Origin: UBA1715 sp045615765
GTDB lineage: Bacteria > Bacteroidota > Bacteroidia > Bacteroidales > UBA1715
NCBI GenBank assembly: GCA_045615765.1
Contig: JAZLFM010000007.1
Span: 1-54,885 of the forward strand
DNA: 54,885 bases
Direction: 5' to 3'
Below the pieces are notes generated by a model, which did not search any database, was not told the origin of the DNA, and saw only the letters and a program-made list of their open reading frames with translations. Below, piece by piece: positions 24,648-32,807 of the stretch; position 1 is the first letter of the stretch, and each line of letters begins with the position of its first letter. The translations under genes were made by a program, and so were the position numbers.

Positions 24648-26414
24648 TTAGTAATTAAAACCAATTCGTTTTCGTGGAAGTTCATTATTATTGTTATTTG
24701 AAGGAGGTTCTTTTCCCCCTTCTATTATCTTTCTTATACGTTCATATTTATTCAACTCATCTTCCGAAATTGAAGGTCGTATTCTTGAAATCGTATTTTC
24801 AAGTATTTGCATAGAAATCTTGCAATCTAACTGCAATGCAGTTCGTGAAGCTTCATCTACAATAAATTGAATATCCGCAGAAACATAATTTTCTGTTAAT
24901 TTTGCTAAAAGTTCATAATCAATACCAAAATCAATATATCGATTACTTAAATACATTGTAAATAAAGATTTTCTTGCTTCAAAATCAGGTGGACCAATAA
25001 AAAACTTTTTATCCAAACGACCAGAGCGTAACATTGCAGGATCTATTTTGGTAGGTAGATTTGTTGCTCCTACTAAGAAAACACCTTTTTCTCCAGTTCT
25101 ATCCATTTGCGAAAGCATCTCATTTACAGCACTTTCTGCCATTTCATGAATATCACTATTTCTATCTGGCAACAGTTCATTTATTTCATCTATAAAAATT
25201 ATAGTTGGTGCATTCTCAAAAGCTTCTTTAAACATTTTCTTAATATTCTCTTGAGTGGCATTCACAAAACGACTTTTCAAATCTGCTGGAGTTTTAATCA
25301 TAAAATTAAAACCAACTTCCTCAGCAAATTTTTTTGCAAAAAAAGTTTTACCACAACCAGGAGGACCATATAATAACATTCCGTTAGGAATTGTCACACC
25401 ATATTTCTTGTATTTTTCAGGTTCATTTAAAGCATCAATTACATCAATTTTCATTTGCCTTTTCAACGATTCCATTCCTGCCACATCAGCAAAACCGTTT
25501 CCTTTCTTTATCGAATTTTCTACCTTTTTTGATGACTTTATTAATGTTTTTTGAAACGGTTCTACGGTGATTTCGCCATTCAATGCTTTGATGAATTCAT
25601 TTACAGATTTAAATCTATCATCAATATCATTTGCTAAGGCTTTATTTATTGTATTTATTAATTGTTCGTCTAAATCTATTTTTTCAGGAAAACTTAATTT
25701 TTTCTGACGCTCTTCTAACAATAAATCTATATCATTTTCACTTACTGAAAATTGTGCAATATTTTTTGCGTAAGGTGGTAATCCATATAATAAATGATAC
25801 AACATTGCTCCAACAGAATATATATCACTTTGAACAGTGAAAATTCCATTAAATACTTCAGGAGCGAGATAATACGGATTTAAACCTTTCTTATGGAAAG
25901 CTTTATTTCCTTGTGATAAAAAACGTGCATAACCAAAATCAATAATCTTAGGAGTATTAGTTGCTAAATCAAGCATCACGTTTTCTGTCGTTAACTCATT
26001 ATGAATAACTGGATCAGAAAGATTATGAAGGAAGGTTAATCCCTGTAAAACTCCCAATACATACTGTTTTGCTTCATAGACCGAGCAGCCTTGTTCACGA
26101 CTCGTTTTTTGTGCTAGTGTTTCACCACTAATAAAATCATAAACAATAAATGCCTTTTTTTGACCATTCACAATTAATTCTCCGCTATCATGATACTTTG
26201 TTAAATTAGGATGATTTAACAATTCTGAAATAACAAGTTCTAAAACATCTCCTTCCTCATTAAATTGTGAATGATGTAACTTCGCATAATTGTATAATTT
26301 CAAGAAAAAATTTTTTCCTGATGTATCTTTTACACGATACGTTTCTGCATAAGACGAAACCTTAATTACAAAAGTTACTATATACGAACCTATATTTTGC
26401 TTTTTTTCAAACAT
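24648..26414 (-). CDS. Kinase-like domain fused to Cdc48-type AAA ATPase
   Basis: This 588-residue fusion has a protein-kinase-like domain at about 10-285 and an AAA domain at about 305-560. Kinase part: Lys39 (FFLKLYN) is present and DFG is at 159-161, but the Gly-rich loop is missing and the HRD motif reads HNE (138-140), with Glu in place of the catalytic Asp. It may be inactive or a regulated pseudokinase. AAA part: Walker A GPPGCGKT (350-357), Walker B IIFIDE (405-410) and the finger motif MLRSGR (461-466), all intact, in the p97/FtsH style. An unfoldase is likely. A TTG at 26435 would extend it into the previous gene; ATG 26414 gives a 13-bp gap. Its neighbours are the tail-anchored protein gene and the TerB-like gene. 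Confidence 0.85.
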   Translation of the reverse strand: MFEKKQNIGSYIVTFVIKVSSYAETYRVKDTSGKNFFLKLYNYAKLHHSQFNEEGDVLELVISELLNHPNLTKYHDSGELIVNGQKKAFIVYDFISGETLAQKTSREQGCSVYEAKQYVLGVLQGLTFLHNLSDPVIHNELTTENVMLDLATNTPKIIDFGYARFLSQGNKAFHKKGLNPYYLAPEVFNGIFTVQSDIYSVGAMLYHLLYGLPPYAKNIAQFSVSENDIDLLLEERQKKLSFPEKIDLDEQLINTINKALANDIDDRFKSVNEFIKALNGEITVEPFQKTLIKSSKKVENSIKKGNGFADVAGMESLKRQMKIDVIDALNEPEKYKKYGVTIPNGMLLYGPPGCGKTFFAKKFAEEVGFNFMIKTPADLKSRFVNATQENIKKMFKEAFENAPTIIFIDEINELLPDRNSDIHEMAESAVNEMLSQMDRTGEKGVFLVGATNLPTKIDPAMLRSGRLDKKFFIGPPDFEARKSLFTMYLSNRYIDFGIDYELLAKLTENYVSADIQFIVDEASRTALQLDCKISMQILENTISRIRPSISEDELNKYERIRKIIEGGKEPPSNNNNNELPRKRIGFNY

Positions 26415-26427
26415 GTAATCACATATT

Positions 26428-27060
26428 TTAATCAAAAAATAAACTTCCTATACTTAAAACAACACCCAAAAGAACCATATTACATACCATTGCTAATAAA
26501 TGATTGCCTATGTCTGAAAAACTTGGTCCTTCATATATTGGTTGTTTTTTTATTGATTGCGGATAACCCAAAGGCTTTAAATTATCTTCTAACGCATGGT
26601 ACACAATTCCGACAACAGAAATTGTTGTACCATCTGTATATGGTCGATTACAAATAGATGCAACTTCGGGTGCACACTGATACCAATTTTCAGCAATCAT
26701 GTTAAAAACTTCTATTATTATGTTCGCCTGCTGTTGAAAAATCTCCGATTCCCTATTATTAAGACGTTCTACTTCAGCTAATTGTAATTCACATATTTGC
26801 TTTGACGAATTAATAATCCAATTAGCAAAATCAATATAAGTCATTCCACCATAGAAATTTTCGTTTTCATATTTGTTCATTTTGTGTTCTACTATAGACA
26901 GTTGAATAAAACCTATCCAACCTGGAACATAAAACCTATGATGAAAACCAACAACCGGCTGTTTTGCTGCAAGTACCTCTATTGCTGTAATAAGTTTACT
27001 TAAAAAATCTTTTACTACTGTTGATGAAAAAGAATCAAGTATTTGAGTTTTATTCTCCAT
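26428..27060 (-). CDS. Uncharacterised protein with C-terminal membrane anchor
   Basis: A 210-residue protein. Residues 1-175 are soluble and mixed, with a helical middle (EVERLNNRESEIFQQQANII) and a conserved-looking block around PYTDGTTISVVGIVYHALED. The final 30 residues, about 180-206 (LLAMVCNMVLLGVVLSIGSL), form a single hydrophobic helix, so the protein is probably tail-anchored. I do not recognise the family. It lies between the Hsp70 gene (13-bp gap) and the kinase-AAA gene (13-bp gap), so it may tether the machine to the inner membrane. Confidence 0.7.
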   Translation of the reverse strand: MENKTQILDSFSSTVVKDFLSKLITAIEVLAAKQPVVGFHHRFYVPGWIGFIQLSIVEHKMNKYENENFYGGMTYIDFANWIINSSKQICELQLAEVERLNNRESEIFQQQANIIIEVFNMIAENWYQCAPEVASICNRPYTDGTTISVVGIVYHALEDNLKPLGYPQSIKKQPIYEGPSFSDIGNHLLAMVCNMVLLGVVLSIGSLFFD

Positions 27061-27073
27061 TTATTCTATTAAT

Positions 27074-29572
27074 TTAAAGTCCAACTCCATCATCTTGTTC
27101 ATCTTCAGGTAACAAATTCAGCACATTAACACAAATATCACGTAATTGTTGTTGATTTACATTACCCGAAGCAATCATATTTAATCCTTGATCTAACAAT
27201 TGACGAGCACGATTACTATCTTTCCAAGAATAACAATTGAACTTCTGTGAATGATGTTCTATTAAACCTATTAACTGGTATAATAACGTAACTTGAAAAA
27301 ATTCATGCTTTATTGCATTTAAAACCTTTCTTCCAAGTTTCACATCTTTCCTTTGAATCACATTATCGGTTTGTCTTCTAAGTTCTGCAACCTCGTCATC
27401 ATGTTTATTCCCTAAATCATTATTTGCTTTTTCTAATCTATCAAACTCATCACGTAATTCAGACTCTAACGCATCCCATTCATGATTTTTCTCTACCTCC
27501 TCCATTTTTAAAAACGCACGACGTAAATCTGCCAACAAATGCATTTTCCCATCTTCTGATGTTTTTTCACCGTCAAATCGTATATTTACATCTTGTATAA
27601 TCTTTTCCGCCTCTTCTAACTCAGAAGCGGATATTGTAGAAGCAGATTTTAATGATTGTAATTTTTGTTTAGCCTCACGTAATTTTGTAGAAAGTTCTCT
27701 TTCACTAACACCTGAACGAGCCTTTACATCAATTTCTTTTTCAATTGTTTCTCCTATTATAGGAAAAGTAGCTTCTAACTTCAACAACTGAGAACGGTCT
27801 ACTTTTATTGTGATATCAATATCACTTCCTTGCGGAACTAATTGCGGAACATCATCCCCAGTAATTTCAACATCAAATACATGGTCATTATAAATTGCAT
27901 TTGTACCTTCAGCATTATTTTCACCCTGATATATTGGAATAATTAATTTATCGTCAGACATACCTGGTCGTAGTTGACGCATTGTCTTCAAACCATTTCT
28001 CACACCAACAGCAGGAATTGATTGATTCTTTTCCAAACCTATCAACGGAATAAAAACTTTTTTTTCTAATTCTGTGTCTGTTACTTCTATACCTATATGA
28101 TATGGTAAAACAGCAGCTCCTACATTTACTCCATGTATAATATTTATTTCATTTGGGAAACAAGGATATAAGGTTCCCTTGTCATCATAAGCCATTAAAG
28201 TAAAGGCATTAGCCTTTCCTTCATTAAGCAAGCATTTAACAACAACACCTGAGCCAACTTCCATTTTACCACTTGACCAAGCTTTATCTCCACGAACAAA
28301 TTCAACAAATATTTTTGACGGCACATCTTTTTGTCCACTAACTAACATCAACGACACAGCAGCATCATTTTTTACAGCTGTTGATTTATATTTAACATCA
28401 AATTGTATTGTTCCAACTTTTATCTCCGACGATGCCTCACAATCAATTGTTGATGCAAACAAAGCTGCACCTTTTGCAACAGCTGTCATAGGATCAACAC
28501 TCGTATCCACATTAGGAGTTATTTGTTCCTTTAACATTTGACGGATTATAGGAGAATGTGTTGGTCCACCAACAAGTATTAAAGAATCCAATTGAGTCCC
28601 TTTTAAATTATTTCTTTCTAAAAGTCCTTTACAAATATCTACAGCCTTTTGAAATATTGGAGTTAAGACTGATTTTAGCTGGTCTTGCGTTATTATCATA
28701 TCCAACTCAATATCTGTCCCTTCATCATCCGTTCCAAACTCATCCAACTGAGATGTTATATCACACTGTTCTTTAAATGACAACTGATTTTTTGCTTGTT
28801 CAGCATAGAATTTCATTGCATCTCGCAAGATGTCTCTTTTTATAGAGTCAGATAGTATTTCATCTATTACATAATTCTCCTTTAAATATGGTATTATAAT
28901 TTCATCCACAATCGCATAATCAAGATTCTTTCCTCCAAGATAATTATCTCCTTCGGTATCAAACACTTGCATAACACCATCTTCAACATGAAGAAGTGCC
29001 GCATCAAATGTTCCACCTCCATAATCAAATACTAACCAATACCCATTTTTATTTTCTACACTTAAACCATACGCCATAGCAGCAGCAATTGGTTCTTGCA
29101 ACAGTTCACAATGTTCAATACCAGCCATTGTTGCAGCACGTTTTGTCGCCGCAATTTGGTCTGTTTTAAATTTTGCAGGTATAGTTATTACAGCTGCATT
29201 AATTGTATCTTCCGACACAAACGATTTTAATGCTTTTAAAACTTCTGCAGAAAGTTCCTCTGAACTATACTCTCGACCCATATTAGAACTTGTGTATTTT
29301 GTATCAAGTCCCATTGTACGCTTAAATTCAAGAAAGACATTTTCATTTCCTTTAGTCCATTTTTTTGTAGCACGTGATTTATCTTGCCTCAAATCATTAT
29401 ATGCACTAGTTCCAACTTTTATAACCTGTTTTTTTGTAAAAGACACACAAGAAGCCATGGTATCTTTTAAATCGTCAGCTTTTTTTATTGTCGGTTCACC
29501 ACTTTCCATTTTACAAATTGCGGAATTGGTTGTACCTAAATCAATTCCGAATTTCATCTTTACTTGCGCCAT
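27074..29572 (-). CDS. Large Hsp70-family chaperone with long helical C-terminus
   Basis: This 832-residue Hsp70 is about 190 residues longer than DnaK. The nucleotide-binding domain is complete: DLGTTNS (11-17), VITIPAKF (128-135), EPIAAAMAYG (160-169), DYGGGTFDAALL (183-194) and VGGPTHSP (334-341). A substrate-binding-like beta domain (about 380-600) follows but is divergent. The last 230 residues are mostly helix with heptad patterns (KLREAKQKLQSLKSAS; EWDALESELRDEFDRLE). The EEVD-like ending of DnaK is missing. It is not the housekeeping DnaK, since no grpE or dnaJ is nearby and the partners are unusual. It has 12-13 bp gaps to both neighbours, so it is in the same operon as the kinase-AAA protein. 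Confidence 0.9.
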   Translation of the reverse strand: MAQVKMKFGIDLGTTNSAICKMESGEPTIKKADDLKDTMASCVSFTKKQVIKVGTSAYNDLRQDKSRATKKWTKGNENVFLEFKRTMGLDTKYTSSNMGREYSSEELSAEVLKALKSFVSEDTINAAVITIPAKFKTDQIAATKRAATMAGIEHCELLQEPIAAAMAYGLSVENKNGYWLVFDYGGGTFDAALLHVEDGVMQVFDTEGDNYLGGKNLDYAIVDEIIIPYLKENYVIDEILSDSIKRDILRDAMKFYAEQAKNQLSFKEQCDITSQLDEFGTDDEGTDIELDMIITQDQLKSVLTPIFQKAVDICKGLLERNNLKGTQLDSLILVGGPTHSPIIRQMLKEQITPNVDTSVDPMTAVAKGAALFASTIDCEASSEIKVGTIQFDVKYKSTAVKNDAAVSLMLVSGQKDVPSKIFVEFVRGDKAWSSGKMEVGSGVVVKCLLNEGKANAFTLMAYDDKGTLYPCFPNEINIIHGVNVGAAVLPYHIGIEVTDTELEKKVFIPLIGLEKNQSIPAVGVRNGLKTMRQLRPGMSDDKLIIPIYQGENNAEGTNAIYNDHVFDVEITGDDVPQLVPQGSDIDITIKVDRSQLLKLEATFPIIGETIEKEIDVKARSGVSERELSTKLREAKQKLQSLKSASTISASELEEAEKIIQDVNIRFDGEKTSEDGKMHLLADLRRAFLKMEEVEKNHEWDALESELRDEFDRLEKANNDLGNKHDDEVAELRRQTDNVIQRKDVKLGRKVLNAIKHEFFQVTLLYQLIGLIEHHSQKFNCYSWKDSNRARQLLDQGLNMIASGNVNQQQLRDICVNVLNLLPEDEQDDGVGL

Positions 29573-29584
29573 ATTAATATAGTT

Positions 29585-30511
29585 TTAATTTTGACTTACT
29601 GTTATTTGTGCAGATTGAATCATAACCCCCTTATAATTTATTTGAGGTTTTATAATACCTGTAATTATTTGTTTTCCTGATTCTACATTTTCATCTTCAA
29701 TAAAATTGGCAGTAACTTTCATACCATCATTATATTCTTTTCCTAACATAGGAACCAATTCATAACCATTTGCTAACAAATTGTCTTTCATTTGAGAAAT
29801 AGACTTTGTCAACTGCTTATATCCCTTCACTGTATTATCCATTTTATAAAGCGTCATTTCCATAAAGGTTATTCTATCTGCCAATGTTTTTACCAAAGAA
29901 TGGTCAGGTTCTATAGATGCCGAGACTGAAGTATTCAATTTTTCTACTATATGTTGTAAAGTTTCAGACTCTGTAGATAATTTTTCTATCACTTTTTCAT
30001 TTAAATGATCTGCCTGTTTTTTCAAAAGTGCAATTTTATCATCTGATGACTTTTTCCCTTTATTGTAAAGGATAACAGCTATCATTATTGAAATTAACAA
30101 AACAATAATAATTGCAATGATTCCAAATATTGCTGTAGATTTTAAAGTATCTGAATTTTTCGATACATGTTTGGTTGTATCTTGAATTTTTATACCAAGT
30201 GTATCAGCTGTTGTTTTGATGTTTGAAGAATTTATCGCAACAATATTGGACAAAGAATCAAAACGTTTTTGCAATTGGCTATTCGATTCAGCTAAAGACT
30301 TATTATAAGCTTCTAATATAAAAACGTTATTTTGTAACTTCTTAAATTGAGCAGCGCAAGCATTATTTTGCTGTTCTAATTTCTTATTAAGTTGTTCTAT
30401 ACTTGCTTCTACATTTAATGAAACTTTTTCCTGTTGCACAGAAATTGTGTCACCCAGTGCAAATACACTAATTGAAAATAGCGATAAAATTAATAAAGTA
30501 AATTTTTTCAT
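29585..30511 (-). CDS. Exported membrane coiled-coil protein
   Basis: A 308-residue protein with a signal peptide (MKKFTLLILSLFSISVFALG), a coiled coil at about 30-100 (EQLNKKLEQQNNACAAQFKK), a transmembrane helix at about 126-150 (GIIAIIIVLLISIMIAVILY), a second coiled coil at about 160-245, and a beta-rich C-terminus. The first part lies outside the inner membrane and the rest is cytoplasmic. I know no family for it. It lies between the J-like and Hsp70 genes, each with 12-bp gaps, which suggests it carries chaperone signals across the membrane or anchors the complex. Confidence 0.75.
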   Translation of the reverse strand: MKKFTLLILSLFSISVFALGDTISVQQEKVSLNVEASIEQLNKKLEQQNNACAAQFKKLQNNVFILEAYNKSLAESNSQLQKRFDSLSNIVAINSSNIKTTADTLGIKIQDTTKHVSKNSDTLKSTAIFGIIAIIIVLLISIMIAVILYNKGKKSSDDKIALLKKQADHLNEKVIEKLSTESETLQHIVEKLNTSVSASIEPDHSLVKTLADRITFMEMTLYKMDNTVKGYKQLTKSISQMKDNLLANGYELVPMLGKEYNDGMKVTANFIEDENVESGKQIITGIIKPQINYKGVMIQSAQITVSQN

Positions 30512-30523
30512 ATTATATATAAT

Positions 30524-32347
30524 TTATAATCCTTTAGCTATAAATCCAAAAGCTAATAATCCACCAACAAAAAAACCTACAGGACCACCTGCAATTGCTC
30601 CCATAATAGCTCCTGTTAGTACCCATATAATTATAATAACAAAGCATCCTGTTGATTTTGCTTTTTCATTAATCTCTTTTATTTTGTACTCTGCATCTTT
30701 TCTATGTAATCCATTTGGAAACTTTCTTAAATACTCTTTATAATCAGATTTTGAATTACACTTTTTAAATGCAACGTCATCTCTTTTTTGACTTTCTGCT
30801 ATCTTTACTTCTGATATCCTAAGTTCCTCGTATTTTTTCTTTGCATCATTAATATATTTTCCGCTAGGGTATTTTTTTATATAACATTCAAAATCTGCAG
30901 AAGTCTTACATGTATTGAAAAATTCATCTTCTGTTCTCATATCCAATGAAACCGATATGGAATAAGTTGATATGTTTAAGGCATTTACCATAGATTGTAA
31001 AGTTGTTCTATTGGGCTGATAACTTTTTTTATAATAATCACTTTCCTTATCTAAACGATCCATATACAGAGTAGCACGCCAAGCCTCTTTTATGGTTCTT
31101 TTCACTGCATCAAGGAAATCATAATGCGAAGAATAATTCCCTTGTTGATTTTGAACATCATTAACTTCTTCAATAACATCGTGTAATGCAGCCTTAACAA
31201 TAAGAGTTGATATTTTCAGATAATAATTATGCTTAGAACCAAGAATTTGTTTCACTTCAACAAGAGTCGGAGCACTATCTACAACCAGTTGAATAGCATT
31301 ACTTATACTTGTAGCCTTTGCATTATATTTATTTAACAAATCTTTAATCTTTTTATCAAATTCAATAACTTCTTTAGGAGCTTGTTCTGCTTTCTTTTTA
31401 TGTAATATTCCCAAATTTTTATTACAACGCTCTTTACACGTTGAACCAACTGCAATTTTGCAAGCATATTCTTGCAATTTCAACGCCTTATCTACATCGT
31501 CGTCGTCATCGGTATGATTAAAATAATTTATTCCGCATTGAAGAATTGTTTCGGCTAATTCATCAGCAATAAATTGATACTCAAAATTTGACTCACCAAA
31601 AACTTGTTTTAAATGAAACAAGTCCGATTTCGTATTCGTCATTAATCTAACTCCTACGTTATAATTAGCTAACGCATCTTCACGATTAATTGCTTTTGCT
31701 TCTGCAATTTGTTTCTCTATATTCTTTTTGGGTTCTTCTACTGCTTTCTTATTAATATATTCTATATAATTTGATATTTCACATTTTTTTAATGCATTTT
31801 GAAGATTTGACACACTCATTTCTGCCAATACTGCATCAACATATAAATGCCACAATTCATCTTCACTTATCTGAAATGTAGCTCCACATACTGAATTTAT
31901 AAAACCTCTTCGATATTCTTCTGTATGTATTAAATTTATAGCATATAAAATTGCTTTCTCTATATCATTTTTTATATATGCAACAACAGATTTATTTATC
32001 TGTGTAGCAAAAGAATCTTCTATATCAAAAACCACACAAGCACCTTCTATATTTCCATTTTTTAAGTGATTTATAGCATGTTGCGATGATGCATCCTTAC
32101 AAAACCAAAACAATGCCCATTTAAGTTTGTCTTTTGCCAAGTTTATTTCTTTCTTTGCATTTTGAACAGAATCTTCTGTTCTTTTCAATTTTGGAATCAA
32201 ATTATCTAAATCCAAATCAAAAGATACAGATTGACCAACAGATAAATAAGCTTCCATATCATCACAATTGGAAACTATTTCCGATTGTTTTGAGTTTGAA
32301 AAGACACCCAAAAAACGAAATGGATTCTCTGATATAAATTTAAACAT
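30524..32347 (-). CDS. Helical-repeat protein with J-domain-like N-terminus and C-terminal membrane hairpin
   Basis: This 607-residue protein heads the operon. The first residues (NPFRFLGVFSNSKQSEIVSN) resemble the start of a J domain (YRILGV..AS..EI), but the HPD motif is missing. A long helical part follows (about 60-470). Two tandem repeats of about 35 residues (about 480-560) share the pattern of C-x(5-6)-Y-x(3)-P-G-x-A. The final 45 residues hold two glycine-rich membrane helices (CFVIIIIWVLTGAIMGAIAG, then GGLLAFGFI). Its position before a large Hsp70 suggests a co-chaperone-like partner, by inference. A -7 promoter box TAGATTTG (32377-32370) lies 22 bp before the ATG. Similar N-termini, as I recall, occur in Bacteroidales proteins near Hsp70 genes. 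Confidence 0.75.
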   Translation of the reverse strand: MFKFISENPFRFLGVFSNSKQSEIVSNCDDMEAYLSVGQSVSFDLDLDNLIPKLKRTEDSVQNAKKEINLAKDKLKWALFWFCKDASSQHAINHLKNGNIEGACVVFDIEDSFATQINKSVVAYIKNDIEKAILYAINLIHTEEYRRGFINSVCGATFQISEDELWHLYVDAVLAEMSVSNLQNALKKCEISNYIEYINKKAVEEPKKNIEKQIAEAKAINREDALANYNVGVRLMTNTKSDLFHLKQVFGESNFEYQFIADELAETILQCGINYFNHTDDDDDVDKALKLQEYACKIAVGSTCKERCNKNLGILHKKKAEQAPKEVIEFDKKIKDLLNKYNAKATSISNAIQLVVDSAPTLVEVKQILGSKHNYYLKISTLIVKAALHDVIEEVNDVQNQQGNYSSHYDFLDAVKRTIKEAWRATLYMDRLDKESDYYKKSYQPNRTTLQSMVNALNISTYSISVSLDMRTEDEFFNTCKTSADFECYIKKYPSGKYINDAKKKYEELRISEVKIAESQKRDDVAFKKCNSKSDYKEYLRKFPNGLHRKDAEYKIKEINEKAKSTGCFVIIIIWVLTGAIMGAIAGGPVGFFVGGLLAFGFIAKGL

Positions 32348-32369
32348 ATTTTACCACCAATTAATTTTA

Positions 32370-32377
32370 CAAATCTA
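32370..32377 (-). promoter_or_regulatory. -7 box TAGATTTG before the chaperone operon
   Basis: Exact match to TAnnTTTG on the minus strand, 22 bp before the ATG at 32347. A matching -33 box was not found at the normal distance. Transcription would start near 32363, downstream of the rod-shaped RNA at 32463-32573, so that RNA would not be part of the operon leader. Confidence 0.45.
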
Positions 32378-32462
32378 TCCTTTCTAACTTACTATACTTT
32401 TCACTTTGCAAGCCTTGCAACCTTCACATACGGACATAAAAAAATCGTGAACTTAAATGTTT

Positions 32463-32573
32463 GATTCTGAGGTTCTCGACTACCTACCACCCAAAACAAG
32501 AAAGCCCACGATTACTCGTGAGCGTTCCGCCTTCTTTTTTGGGTGAGATTGAAATTGTCGAGATTTCAGAACC
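32463..32573 (-). ncRNA. Rod-shaped 111-nt RNA with GUAA loop, candidate
   Basis: On the minus strand four stems stack in one rod. GGTTCTGA (32573-32566) pairs with TCAGAATC; TCTCGAC with GTCGAGA; CACCCAAAAAAGAA (32545-32532) with TTCTTGTTTTGGGTG, with one bulged G; GCTCACGA with TCGTGGGC. The loop GTAA is a GNRA tetraloop. The U-G pairs in stems one and four would be C-A on the plus strand, so the minus strand is the sense strand. The loop GGCGGAAC opposite U may be a binding site. A terminator for the alpha-2-macroglobulin gene, a small RNA or a mobile repeat are the options. The rest of 32348-32807 has no gene. Confidence 0.5.
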
Positions 32574-32807
32574 TTAAAGAAAAGCTAAACGCCTTTTAAT
32601 ATGTCATATTTTAAGATACTATTTCCTTTACATAAACTTCTTTTTTTATTTCAAACCGTTTGCTAAAATACAAAAATCAAATGAGGAAATAAATACTTTA
32701 ATTGATTTTTTCAAAAAAAATCATACAAATCTATCACATTGCTTCTCTATAAGTTTTTCAATAAAAACGGAAGCAAAAAAAAGTAGCGATATTTCAAGTT
32801 ACAACCT

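Noticed and set aside
27074..29572. Housekeeping DnaK
   Set aside because: The C-terminal end and length differ, no grpE/dnaJ is near, and the operon partners are unusual.
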